From contig NC_037311.1 in assembly GCF_000143535.2 (NCBI RefSeq), positions 1-64,000 of the forward strand: DNA of 64,000 bases, read 5' to 3'. The DNA is from Botrytis cinerea B05.10. Its lineage: Eukaryota > Ascomycota > Leotiomycetes > Helotiales > Sclerotiniaceae. A program made the position numbers and the translations under genes. The notes below the pieces were generated by a model. It worked only from the letters and a program-made list of their open reading frames with translations, did not search any database and was not told the DNA's origin. Within the stretch, counting starts at the first letter, position 1, and the number at the start of each line of letters is the position of its first letter. Positions 21,615-31,880 of the stretch are shown piece by piece.

Positions 21615-22901
21615 ATGGTAAAGTTCCCAACCCCATTGGAGCTATCCCAGCGATACATTTACGATCCTATCCCTGGTACTTTTCACGTTATAGATTTTAT
21701 AAATGAGCTAAAGGATGGTCACTATATGAAGGATCTTGTTTCGGATTATGTTGCAGGGGCTGTTTTTTTGGCTTACACAAAGGGTTGGATAAGAGCATGG
21801 GAAGCCACCTTGCTTCAAATGCCCTTTGCTGCTGGGCCGGTATGGAGAGCCAAATTGCCTCCAATTGGCTCCCCATTCTTGGGCCCTGATGGCTTGCCGA
21901 TGGTGCTGGGAAGGCGCGCACTTACTGGGCGACAACCGATTGGGGCAGCTGCAGCAGTACCAATAGGGCACTCAGCTTTTGGTGTTGCGAGCCCTTTTGA
22001 TCAACCCAATGAACTAGCGTGGTTAAATTTGCAACTTTGGGCGAATCGAGCGAATGGCATAATGGAAAGAACATACATCCGCCAATTCAATCGCGATAGT
22101 TTAGTTCTGTGCAATAATTTTGTAAATCAGCGACCATATCAACCTGGGCCTCAAAGTGTACCGCAGGATCCGAACGATCCAATATGGCCCGCTCCAGGGC
22201 CGCCACCACCCCCAGGGGGGTTGGCAGGTCCGGCGGGGCCACCGGGAGGTCAAAAAAAGAAGAAGAAACCCCCAGGCCAGCTGCAACAATCTAATATCAC
22301 TAGAGATCGATGGTTGCAATTCGCTGAAGATATTTGGAATAATGAAGGCGATACAGCTGATGAAAATTTGGATCGTTTTATTGTTAAAGTACTTCAAGGG
22401 ATTAGTACAAGCTTTGCAGTGAATCAGGGTGGAGATGGAGGTGGAGATGGAGGAGGGGATGGAGATGGAGATGGAGATGAAGATGAAGATGGAGGTGGAG
22501 GAGGAGATGGAGGAGGAGATGAAGATGAAGATGGAGGTGGAGGAGGAGATGGAGGAGGAGATGAAGATGAAGATGGAGGTGGAGGTGGAGGTGGAGGTGG
22601 GGGTGAAGGTGAAGATGGGGGTGGAAATGGAGATGGAGGAGGTGGAGGTGGTGGAGGAGGAGGAGATGAAGGCGGGCATGAAGATGAGCCTGAAAGTGAT
22701 CCTGAAGATGACCCTGAAAATAAAAAATTAAAACGGGGTAAAAAAAGAAAGCGCAAGCTCAATGATCATGAAGATCCCGAATCGGAAGCTTATAGAGCTC
22801 TTAGACAAAAAGCCGAAAGATTAAGAATAGAGGCGCTACGCGCTGAAGCAATTGCAATGACAACTGCAGTTGCAGCTGCCAATCGGTGGCGGCGTATTTA
22901 A
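21615..22901 (+). CDS. Family T protein B (Pro-rich and Gly/Asp-repeat tail, NLS)
   Basis: 428 residues. The family T domain occupies about residues 10-185 (LKDGHYMKDLVSDYVAG, SPFLGPDGLPM, LWANR, NNFVNQRPYQPGPQSVPQ). Then come a Pro/Gly segment (about 195-215), a short unique part, and a 90-residue Gly/Asp/Glu low-complexity stretch encoded by an almost pure purine run at 22424-22680. A strong basic cluster (KKLKRGKKRKRK) follows, then an Ala/Arg/Glu helix that may form a coiled coil. The basic cluster suggests nuclear location. It precedes 23321 on the same strand. The opposite strand of the repeat has long Ser/Pro frames that are artefacts of the purine run. Confidence 0.8.
   Translation: MVKFPTPLELSQRYIYDPIPGTFHVIDFINELKDGHYMKDLVSDYVAGAVFLAYTKGWIRAWEATLLQMPFAAGPVWRAKLPPIGSPFLGPDGLPMVLGRRALTGRQPIGAAAAVPIGHSAFGVASPFDQPNELAWLNLQLWANRANGIMERTYIRQFNRDSLVLCNNFVNQRPYQPGPQSVPQDPNDPIWPAPGPPPPPGGLAGPAGPPGGQKKKKKPPGQLQQSNITRDRWLQFAEDIWNNEGDTADENLDRFIVKVLQGISTSFAVNQGGDGGGDGGGDGDGDGDEDEDGGGGGDGGGDEDEDGGGGGDGGGDEDEDGGGGGGGGGGEGEDGGGNGDGGGGGGGGGGDEGGHEDEPESDPEDDPENKKLKRGKKRKRKLNDHEDPESEAYRALRQKAERLRIEALRAEAIAMTTAVAAANRWRRI
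22424..22680 (+). repeat. Polypurine run of GGA/GGT/GAT/GAA codons
   Basis: About 255 bp, nearly pyrimidine-free apart from single T in GAT and GGT. It is built from GGAGATGGAGG-type units and encodes the Gly/Asp tail of protein B. Strong purine strand bias makes H-DNA or RNA:DNA hybrids conceivable. Confidence 0.85.
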
Positions 22902-23320
22902 TCACTCCGCATCGCAGCGAATGAATTCTTTGAGCTCATGAAGGAAATTCACAAATTCAATAAACTTTAAAACAAATTTTCTTTATCAAAAATAACTATT
23001 GAAACTTTGAGAGTGCTCACAATCGTGTAATAACTCTTTATTTCAAAAATCACGATTGAGTAAATAAAAAGCTGACTCAGCTTTATATATTTATAGATTC
23101 AAATTGCAAATCAATTTTCTCTTGAATTTATTTTCAACAAATATCAACAACGCTATTCAAATTTCGCATTGCTCCTATTATTAACAGCTTTGCAATTCAA
23201 TTATTGATCTTTGAAGCTCATTAATTGATAATTGATACTTCCGCCCCTTTGTTTGAAAGGATCATTGCTTCAATTGTATATCCACTCAATTGCACTACCT
23301 CCTTCACCCCGCAACGAATC
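22902..23320. other. Intergenic between family T genes B and C
   Basis: No gene. GCTTTATATATTTATAG at about 23080 is the best TATA-like site before the next start. Confidence 0.5.
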
Positions 23321-25267
23321 ATGACCAAATTTCCAAGCGAGAGGGCTTTGTCTGAGCGATATTATTACGACCCCAAACCAGGGGCACTGCATATGGGCGA
23401 TCTTATCAATCAGGCAAAAGATGGGCAATATGTTAAAGACATTTTATCAGATTTTGTTCAAGGCGCGATTATCTTAGCAAAGCATTGTGGCTATATTAAA
23501 ATCTGGGAGGGGCAATTATTTCAATTGCCATTCATTAAAGGTATGAAGGTTCGAGCAAATCAACCTCATTGCGGTCACCCTTTCAATGGGCCAGATGGGC
23601 GCCCTATGATGCACGAAGGCCGCCTGCTTCGAGGGTTTGATGGCAGCGATACCGATGCACCCTCTAGTTGGGACTTTGATACTTTAAGCTCCTCTATAGA
23701 GCTTAAGGATTGGAGGGATCAAATTCTGTATGCCAATCAAGGTGAGGCGGGCACGAAATATGAAAGAGCCTCCAATCGAAATTCCTTAAAAGAGTGCGAT
23801 AATTGGGTCAATGCGCAAAAATACACTCCCAGTCAGAATTCAATTCCTCAAGCTCCCGGCGCCCAAATCTATCCAATACCTGAAGGTGACGAGAGTGATG
23901 GAGTCGCATCTTTAAAGCGAAAGCCGTCAAAAAGTTCGAAAGGAAGGGGTGAGCAATCAAATCGATTGAAAAAGCTAAAGCGAGGCTTTGAATGGAGAGC
24001 GGATCGACAAAGTGAGAGTGAGAGTGAGGGTTCCGATAAACCTTCCTTAAATTCGACACATGGTGAATCAAGGAGCAATTCAATTGAGAAAAGTCAATAT
24101 ATTGGAATCCCTCCTCCAATTCTTCCTCCAAAGCGACAGCAATCAACTTCAATTGCTACGAGCGATGCTCTCCAAAGCAATCGGGATTTGTTACCCGATC
24201 AAACTTCGAGTGCCCTCATTCCCAAAGGCGGGTCGATAGAAATTGAGAGTTCCCTACAATGCGTAAAGGAAAGGGTAGACATCTGGTGGGACAACCCCCC
24301 TTCCCTTTGTGGCACTGATGTGATTCGTTTTCTAATGGATTGCGAAAGTGAATCAAGCAGCATCAAATTGGATGGCCACGTTGAGGAATCGAAAATCGAC
24401 GCAACCTCATCTTTAATGAGCGCAGGCCAAGCGCTGGATAAAGCTAGCGAGACTCAACGATCGATGCCTTTATTAACTATACCAAGCATTGCCATTGCTC
24501 CGCCGTCAGATGAAGGAGTAATGGATTCCAACAATCCAAGCACTACCATTCCACTATCTGATTCTAATAATTCAAACGCTGACACTCCGCCATCTGATTC
24601 TAATAATTTAGGGACTTCAGATCGATCGAATTCACCAAACAATCTCAATAACAAAGATGAATTGGGAGCTCCCATTAGCCTTGAAGAAAAGAAGCATTCT
24701 GATGATCAAGCAGTGAGTGAGAAAATGAATGAATTGAGAGGCAGCCCCCGAATTCCAAAATCGATGAGCGCTAATGAATTAAAGGTTTTGCCATCGCTTA
24801 ATGGAAATTGCCCAACTGATTTGAATTTGGATGAGGTGCGAGAAGAATTATTGCTGCTGCATGAAAGTGATTTAGCAAGCGATCGAGTGAGCTCACCTGA
24901 AGGCTGTCTTGAATCTGCGAAACCTGGGACTGAATTGGATATTGATTCTGCAACCTCAATTAATTTTCATATTCGAGGTGGAAGCGATATTCCAATTCCC
25001 GATTCCCAAGAGTCAAATCTCAATTCTCACTCCAACAAAGAGGGCGATCTCTCTATATCGCGCAAAAAGTCCAATCGACGTGGGAAGGCTTTATTGAGGA
25101 AAAAAATGAAGTCATCGCGTGCACCGCATATCCTCTCTCAAAAGGATAAAAGGTTCTGCAGAATTGGAAAGCGAGCAATAGCAATGAAAGGCGATGAAGA
25201 GGCGAAGAGCCAGATTGAAAGGGGGGTGGGAGATTGGAAGCGAGCTTTAAGGGTTAGAAAGATTTGA
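23321..25267 (+). CDS. Family T protein C (long disordered Ser/Asn-rich tail)
   Basis: ATG 23321 is the first ATG that keeps the family start (MTKFPS, like MVKFPT in B and MTKVPT in D). The frame upstream is open but lacks ATG. 648 residues. Family T domain at about 10-190: AKDGQYVKDILSDFVQG, CGHPFNGPDGRPM, EGRLLRG, CDNWVNAQKYTPSQNSIPQ. A basic patch follows (about residues 205-245: KRKPSKSSKGRG, RLKKLKRG), then about 350 residues of low-complexity Ser/Asn/Glu/Leu sequence. The C terminus is very basic (SRKKSNRRGKALLRKKMKSSR). It converges on the large gene D2 at 25755. Confidence 0.8.
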   Translation: MTKFPSERALSERYYYDPKPGALHMGDLINQAKDGQYVKDILSDFVQGAIILAKHCGYIKIWEGQLFQLPFIKGMKVRANQPHCGHPFNGPDGRPMMHEGRLLRGFDGSDTDAPSSWDFDTLSSSIELKDWRDQILYANQGEAGTKYERASNRNSLKECDNWVNAQKYTPSQNSIPQAPGAQIYPIPEGDESDGVASLKRKPSKSSKGRGEQSNRLKKLKRGFEWRADRQSESESEGSDKPSLNSTHGESRSNSIEKSQYIGIPPPILPPKRQQSTSIATSDALQSNRDLLPDQTSSALIPKGGSIEIESSLQCVKERVDIWWDNPPSLCGTDVIRFLMDCESESSSIKLDGHVEESKIDATSSLMSAGQALDKASETQRSMPLLTIPSIAIAPPSDEGVMDSNNPSTTIPLSDSNNSNADTPPSDSNNLGTSDRSNSPNNLNNKDELGAPISLEEKKHSDDQAVSEKMNELRGSPRIPKSMSANELKVLPSLNGNCPTDLNLDEVREELLLLHESDLASDRVSSPEGCLESAKPGTELDIDSATSINFHIRGGSDIPIPDSQESNLNSHSNKEGDLSISRKKSNRRGKALLRKKMKSSRAPHILSQKDKRFCRIGKRAIAMKGDEEAKSQIERGVGDWKRALRVRKI

Positions 25268-25323
25268 GGGATGAGAGTTGAGAGTGAAAGAGGGGAGTTG
25301 CACATTAATTCAAATTCGATGAA

Positions 25324-25489
25324 AGGGAGCATTGAGAGGGAGCATGAGAAGGAGCATTGGGAGGGGAGCATTGGGAGGGGAGCATTGGGAGGGGAGCATT
25401 GGGAGGGGAGCATTGGGAGGAGAGCATTGGGGGGGAGCATTGGGGGGGAGCATTGGGAGGAGGCATTGGGAGGGGGCATTGAGTGAAAG
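25324..25489 (+). repeat. G-rich 15-bp minisatellite after gene C
   Basis: About eleven units of GGAGCATTGGGAGGG, starting 57 bp after the stop of gene C. Dense GGG/GGGG runs give clear G-quadruplex potential on the plus strand. Frames across it on both strands are products of the repeat. Confidence 0.85.
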
Positions 25490-25678
25490 TGAGGTGGCTC
25501 CACTCATTCAACCTGAGCGCTACCACTTTGTTTATTTTAAGATTGCTTTTTTTTTCTTTGATTTTGTATTTGCGTTGAATCTTTGAAAATCTGTATTAAT
25601 TATTGAGAAATTATTGCGGTGTATTAAAGCGCTGCAATCGCTCAATCAATCAAAAAGACTTCGCGCTAACTGCTTTTG

Positions 25679-25703
25679 AAATCTCGAGCCCGGCTCGAGA
25701 TTT
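25679..25703. repeat. 25-nt palindrome, dispersed copy 3
   Basis: Perfect arms AAATCTCGAGCC and GGCTCGAGATTT around one C. It lies between the convergent 3' ends of gene C and gene D2. Confidence 0.85.
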
Positions 25704-25754
25704 AATTTCTCAACCCCGCGCAATGGCCCTCACAAGTAAGCGCGCGTCTTCACT

Positions 25755-28700
25755 CTAGTTCTCAATTGATTTTTGAACTCCGCTCCCCTCACTTGAAACC
25801 CCAAGCCCGCGTTTGAAATTTGATGGAGTAATTGTAATGCTTGAAATATTCTGATGCCGCAGCTCAATCAACATCATTTTATATAGCTCGCGAGCCATAC
25901 TCTCGCTTGACCCACCTAAGAATAGCTCCTTTTGCCCCAATAGCCTTGGACTCCACCTGGGATCTTTGGTGCATTTTATATCTTGCGCCTCGAGGCCCGG
26001 CTGGCCCATGCGCCACCACGCAACTTTCTCTCGAGTGCTTTTATGATTAAATTCAGAGGAAAAGTTTTGAAGGCGCGTTAGAAATTTCGACCAAGAGAGA
26101 TCGCTATCGCTGTAAGGGGAAAAGTGAAAAGCAATTTCCCCACGTTGCGATTGCCTAGTGATAACATAAACGCAACATTGTTGATTGTCAAAGGGACTTT
26201 GCTTTATTTCATGCCCTTGCTCCATTTCTTGCCCCTGCTCAATTTCATATCCTGGATTAACTTCAAACCCTTCATTATTGCTCAATGCGCCTTCAACATC
26301 GCTGTCTTCTTGATCCCCTTCTGCTCTTTCGCTATCGCTTTCTCTCCCCTCACCGCCCTCTAAATCTCCATCAAATTTTGAGGTTAGACCAAACTCACTG
26401 CTTTCAAATGCGCAACCCTCAAAAGCGAATTCTACACCCGCATCATTATTCCAAGTTTCCATATCCCCACTACTTTGAAGGGCATCAATAATGATTTGCT
26501 CGTCAATGTTTGAAGTAATCGCGATTTGCTCGTCAATGCCTGGACTTGAATCAAATTGCTCAACGCTACGATCGTCGCTATCACTCCACTCTTCAGTAAA
26601 ATAATTGGATTCAGCCAATTGCAGGTGATCGCTCTCTTCATCGTCGGTCCCCTTCTCGTAATCATCGACCTTCATGGTAGGAAAGGGAATGTTCAAATTG
26701 CGAAGGTTTTGATAATGGAGAAAGTATGAGCGCTCGCCAAAAGCTTTCATTTCTTGCTCTCTCAAAATATCAAAATTCGCTTTGACCAAAGCAATAGCAT
26801 TCGCCCTCCACTTTTGAATGTACTCATCTGCTTCAGAGCGCGGCCCTGAAAGTAATACATCTCGATCTTTTAATACTGAAGGCGAATCCCATCGTCGGCG
26901 ACAAACTAAAGCGTCGGAAAGCGACCCAAGCCCGCACAGCTCCACCGCCGCCGGAAATTTATATGGAATGGAGCTACCATGATGTGGCAAACCTGCGAGT
27001 GCAGCACTTGGATTGATCATATCTCGATGCGATGCGGATAGCATATCCCACGTGCCTGCTTCAATCACTTCTAAAGTTGATAAATCATCTTGCAATCCAA
27101 CAAAGCACGGAAAGAGCAGCCTGCGATCGCGGCGCGCAATTGCGTGAACCCCGTGAGGTATATGCGGTAGCGTAACTCGAACCTGCCCTTTGGAACATGG
27201 CTGAGGCATCCAATCAATACCCAATCGCTCTGCGTCTTTTCTTCCAAACATTTTCGATGTCACGCGATAGATTGGCTCTACCCCTTCCAACCCCCGCTCT
27301 ACAACTGCCCCCCACCACTGAGATAATTGAAGGTGCATACCAGGAATGACCATGGTGCAATCAAGGCTTCCTTCATCCGATCCCTTTTCGTCATCAAGCG
27401 AGAGGGAACCTTGAATCAGATTCGCCCCGCGATTCCACTGCAGCAAGTCTGGAACATTAATATCCAAGCGCGAGAAGCGATTGTCCTCACCTGGCTTGCT
27501 GTAGCTTGAGCAATGCGGGTGCGATACCAGGCGCCACTGCAAATCAGGTCGAAGAGAAACGTAAAGGCTATAGTATAAGGGATCCTGTCGCATCAATTGT
27601 TGACCAATCGAAAACCGCATATTCCAAAGCCAACTCCGAGCGCGCGTTGAATCCCCAACTCGAAAATGGTGGCGGTACATGTCAAATTCCAACAAGATCA
27701 AATCGCCAATCTCACAATCAAACCACCAACTAAAAATATCAATCACGATTGAACCATCCCTTTCCCACATCTCCGAATCAACGCCCCCCCCAACCCACTG
27801 TCGAATCGCCCCTTGATCAAAGGCAAATTTGTCTTCATATAAATTGATGGGTGAGAAATTGGAGAGCTCCAAGGAATCTCTGGGTTGGAGGGGTCGATTT
27901 TCCTTTCGAAACAAGTGGTACGTGGCTGGATCAACCTTCAACTTTCCAATATCCAATCGATTTTGATAAATGCACTTGAGATTATCGAGTAAATTCAAGG
28001 CCAGTGGCTCTTTGGTGCGCATCCCCAGGTGATTCCCGAGCGCCTTGCAATGGAGCAAGCACGCGCCATCAGAATTCAACGCAACCTCCAGCAATTCCCA
28101 CTCCCACGGCCCGTTTTTCAACATAGGGAGCTTTTCAACGCGGGCCCTCCACCTCCTCGAAATCGAGGTGGGGCACGAGCAAATGGATTTGGGGCGGCGC
28201 TTCTTCCGGTGGCGATTGGGGCGACTTGATGGATATTGCGCTACCCGAGGTCGAGGCTTGACTGAAGAGATTGCACTCTCCCCATCGCTAAACTGCTCAT
28301 CATCAGTGAGCCCCTCAATCGCACTTGCTATGTGGTCAGATTGGTGCGCTGCTAAATTTATTTCTCGAGCCGGGCTCGAGAAACGCTCGCTCCCTTCACC
28401 AACTTCACTGATAGCATCAGCAGCAGCAGCTTCCCCACCACCCTCAATTCCCTCAACGCGTGCGATTTCTACCATCCCCTTCGCTGAATTTACCCCCTCA
28501 CTTTCAATCTCATCGCGAGCAGCAATCTCCAATGGCGCCCCGCTCAATATTGAATCCAATTCCAAAAATCCATAAGCGTTAATGCTAAGCCGAAATGCAA
28601 TTGCTTCCCCCGTTGCAACTGCTTCCCACTCTTTTAATTGAGCGCTGCGAATAAAATCTTGGGCTTGTAAGAAAGGGCTATTGGATTGACCTACTTTAGA

Positions 28701-29518
28701 ACTCCTGAGTCGATCAATCAGGACTCGATTCACTCTCTCAGCAGCCTCTGCGGCATCAACCTTCAATGCTAAACTTCGAATGGATGCCCAAAAATGTCCC
28801 GTCTTTTTAATACTGCACAACCAACTGCAAATTTCGCGACCCCATTTTGATTCCACATTCCTTCGCGCCTCCTCAAACTTATTTCGCTTGGAGCGATTTT
28901 CCTTCACAATCTTATTCGCTTCCTCCCACAAGTATTCATTCTCTTCCTGCAACACCTGGTGATCCCCTGAGTTATCCATTTTGATATATTCAAAGAATTC
29001 TTCAATGGCATCAGAGTGCGAATTTTTTTTCTCAATTAGCCATTCCAGCATTTCAAATTGAAGTTGCTGCCGATGATCCCGATCAGATAAGGAATTTAAA
29101 GCATTGATGAGTTCGGATGCGACCCTCGATGCATTCCCTTGATCCTTCATCGCGTGCTCAATTGCGAGATGTAATTCGATTGCGATTGCGGGAGTCGACA
29201 AAGGTTCATCGCGAGGGGAGCGGGGGGATTGAGGTTCAGAGTTGATGGATTCCTGAAGGGTGCAGCCTTTTATTAATTAATATATCAATCTGTGTAAAAA
29301 AATCAAGAGGGATTTTATGTAACTGCACCTTTGATTGAAGCAGCTGGTAGCGATTGAGCTTTATTGAGCTGTCTAAGAACGCGAGGGGTTGCAAGTGTTG
29401 AATCCAATGAGTGGAAATTATCTACCGCGATTGATCGGTACTTTTTAGAGATAGGTGCTTCATATTGAGCTGAGGAGGCGCGCTTTTTTTTTTTAAGCAG
29501 AGGTAGAGTGAGCGACAT
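25755..29518 (-). CDS. Large protein D2, paralogue of D1 with a broken HxD motif
   Basis: The main frame runs from about 29266 to 25755 with no upstream ATG. A short minus-strand frame starting at ATG 29518 (MSLTLPLLKKKKRASS) can supply the start. A phase-consistent join is 29518-29329 to 29266-25755 (intron GTGCAG...AAAAG, 62 nt, weak acceptor), 1233 residues. The alternative start is an internal ATG near 29150. The core matches D1: NRGANLIQGSLSLDDE, MVIPGMH, GQVRVTLPHIPHG, DRRLLFPCFV, EAGTWDMLSASHRDM. The first metal-ligand position reads RLD (about 27466-27474) where D1 has HID, so catalysis would be lost if D1 is an iron enzyme. The acidic middle is followed by a roughly 115-residue C-terminal region (CVYVITRQ, then FHFSPYSD and WSKFLTRLQ) absent from D1. 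It carries the palindrome copy at 28360 in the same aligned place as D1. Confidence 0.7.
28360..28384. repeat. 25-nt palindrome, dispersed copy 4 (inside coding sequence)
   Basis: Arms TTTCTCGAGCC and GGCTCGAGAAA around one G are perfect over 11 nt. On the minus strand it encodes FSSPAREI of protein D2, aligning with FSSPAQEI of D1. Confidence 0.85.
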
Positions 29519-30457
29519 ATTGATGGGAAATATTTCGAATGCAACTATTTAAAAAAAAGTGACAAGATGGCATCAATCAAAATCCAAATTGAAGTGCAAT
29601 GCGTTTCACTTTAGAAAGGTGGTGTCACTTCAAAGAGGCAGCGTGCTTACAGCGTTTTTTGATCCGTGCACGGCTTGCTAATGACAGCGCAACAATAGCG
29701 AGCGAGTTGAATTAGGCGCAGCAAGCGTCAGAGCGGATAAAGGGGTGGAGCATAAGCAATCTATCAACCTTGAGAAATTTGATTAATATTTATTTCAATT
29801 GAGGAAAATAAAAAGCGATTATGGAACGCTCTACATCTCTACATTTCACTGTCAAGTGAAATAATTGATTCAAACAAACCCCACGCAAACGGCGTCACTA
29901 ATCAATCGCTTTGCTTTTTGTTGAGCCGGCCAAGGGCTGGCGGAAGGCGCCTGCAATGTTGGCCCAAAACTGAATGGCGATATGAAAAATGAAACGCGGT
30001 TGCTTGCAGCAATGTAGCTTTCCATGGGAGAAATTGAGATCTTTCCCATTGGCCACCAAAACAAATTCAAGGGTAGACGCGGGTGCGGGGAAGCTCCAAT
30101 TGGTTGCTCGAGGTATCTTTCAATTTGTTTGTCAACGAAGGAATGGAAAAGTTTGGAAAAGTTGATTGATTTATGTGCAATTGAGCGTTTGCGAAAAAAG
30201 CAATTTGATAGCTCAAGGGAGGAAAATAGCTCCAATTCTATGAGCGCCACCCCCTTCCTTCAAACGTAGACACCAAGATAAATGAATCCATTACCCCTTT
30301 GATATTTCACTTTTTTCCTCAAGCACCTCCAAAGCTTTCCCTCACACAATCAAATTCTCACCTACTTTTTCCACATTCCAAGCCTCCCACTCCCTTTGCA
30401 TTGGAAATTCCAATAATCTAAATTGCGTGAAACTTTGCTGCCCGCTCCTAATTTACA
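29519..30457. other. Divergent intergenic region; opposed small frames at 29870-30269
   Basis: A plus-strand frame from ATG 30024 (81 codons) and a minus-strand frame from 30250 to 29870 (126 codons) overlap, so at most one is real. The plus-strand one has a Lys/Glu-rich helical end (TKEWKSLEKLIDLCAIERLR) and looks slightly more protein-like. Neither has family support. The remainder is promoter-like DNA for D2 and gene D. Confidence 0.4.
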
Positions 30458-31522
30458 ATGACCAAAGTACCTACTTTTGCAGAATTGGCTGCACGACGGA
30501 TTTGGGACCCCAAACCAGGAACAATTCACTACCGCGATGCAATCAATTACGCAAAGGATGGCATGTACGCTAAAGATTTAATTTCGGATTACCTCCAAGG
30601 CCTTCTCATTTTAGCCAAAGAAACAAAGCATGCTTTGGTTTGGGAATGCGGGCTCTTTCAATGGCCGTTTGTCAAAGGGATGAAAATCCGAAAGGGGATC
30701 CCACATATCGGTCAACCTTTTACAGGCCCTGATGGGAAGATCCTGCAGTATGAAGGTCGCATTCTGCATGGTGAGAGGGATCCAGATGCGCTATCCCATC
30801 TGGAGCTATCGCCCCTGACTTTTCAGCAAATTCACAACCACCCAAACTACAGGACCTGGCTTGCCACCCACTTATTTGCCAATCGAACTTCAAATGCTAT
30901 CACCTACCACAATCGCTTGGGTTTGAATAATAAAATTGCTTGCGAGCAATTTATTAATGATCCCACATCTCCAAAAGCGATAGGGCCTGATTCCCAAGCT
31001 CAAGGTGATGGCAATCGCGTTTACAATGAATTTGGATTGCTGAAAGTGGAGTTGAAATTGAAGGTCGGCAAGCGGCGGCGGCGAAAGGGGGAAAAGAAAA
31101 TGAAGCGCAAGCGACGAAAATGTCGAAGCGAGAGTGAAGCGGGGAGCGAGAGTGAAGGGGGGGAAGGGAGTGAAGAGGGAAACGAGAGGAGTGGGGCAAG
31201 TGGGGGTGGAGTTGCGCGAGCGGAATTTGGGGGGAAATCATTGAGCAATCGAATGGATTTCTCAGGGAGTGATGGTGAGGGAGGTGAAGAAAGTGATGGG
31301 GGTAGGGGCGGCAGGCAGGATGATTTGGGGAAGGAGAGCTCGGAAAATGATTCGAGTTCGGAAGGCGAAGGGAGGATAAGGAAGCCGCGAGATACATCGT
31401 GGAAAGGGTTAAGAAAGACAATAGGGGGCAAGGGGCCAATGCAGTCGTCAATTGCATTGGAAGCGGGGCAAGAAAAAGCCGAAGGAGAAGCGGAGGGGGA
31501 GTCGATAGAAAGCGATAATTGA
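30458..31522 (+). CDS. Family T protein D (Lys/Arg then Gly/Glu/Ser tail)
   Basis: 354 residues. The family T domain is well kept: DPKPGTIHYRDAINYAKDG, YAKDLISDYLQG, WECGLFQWPFVKGMKIR, PHIGQPFTGPDGK, EGRILHG, LFANR, CEQFINDP. It is followed by a very basic run (GKRRRRKGEKKMKRKRRKC, about residues 207-225), a likely nuclear signal. A Gly/Ser/Glu-rich disordered tail comes next. Opposite-strand Ser/Pro frames here are shadows of the purine-rich tail. It is in tandem with gene E, 358 bp downstream. Confidence 0.8.
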   Translation: MTKVPTFAELAARRIWDPKPGTIHYRDAINYAKDGMYAKDLISDYLQGLLILAKETKHALVWECGLFQWPFVKGMKIRKGIPHIGQPFTGPDGKILQYEGRILHGERDPDALSHLELSPLTFQQIHNHPNYRTWLATHLFANRTSNAITYHNRLGLNNKIACEQFINDPTSPKAIGPDSQAQGDGNRVYNEFGLLKVELKLKVGKRRRRKGEKKMKRKRRKCRSESEAGSESEGGEGSEEGNERSGASGGGVARAEFGGKSLSNRMDFSGSDGEGGEESDGGRGGRQDDLGKESSENDSSSEGEGRIRKPRDTSWKGLRKTIGGKGPMQSSIALEAGQEKAEGEAEGESIESDN

Positions 31523-31880
31523 TTATTTGAATAATGAAACTGAAATTTATTATTGGAATCACTTGAATCAAGGGAATGAATTACAAGCTTGAAATTTGAT
31601 CAAGAATTGAATCAAAAATATAAATCTTTAATAAATCGGGCGGTCAAGGGGCAGCTCATGATATAATTTAAGCGAATTGATATATAAGAGGAAGTGAGTG
31701 AATCCTTAGGTTTATTTTTGCTTCAGCTATAAACGCCATCAAGCACTGTGCGAGATTCACCAAAGGCCTCCTTACTCAATTAAATTTTCTTTCACATTCC
31801 ATCGCGCTTTCCACTTTCACACTTCAACCTGCGCGCTCCTCCGTTTAAATAATTTAACTTCAATCTACCAATCAATAAAT
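31523..31880. other. Intergenic between family T genes D and E
   Basis: No gene seen. GATATATAAGAGG at about 31678 is TATA-like and lies about 200 bp before the start of gene E. Confidence 0.5.

Noticed and set aside
22101..22762. Ser/Thr/Ile- and Pro-rich frames on the minus strand
   Set aside because: Shadows of the GGA/GAT purine run in gene B.
25138..25586. Pro/Ser/Cys-rich frames on both strands over the 15-bp repeat
   Set aside because: Open only because the repeat length is a multiple of three.
30954..31571. 205-codon Pro/His/Ser-rich minus-strand frame
   Set aside because: Opposite strand of the purine-rich tail of gene D.
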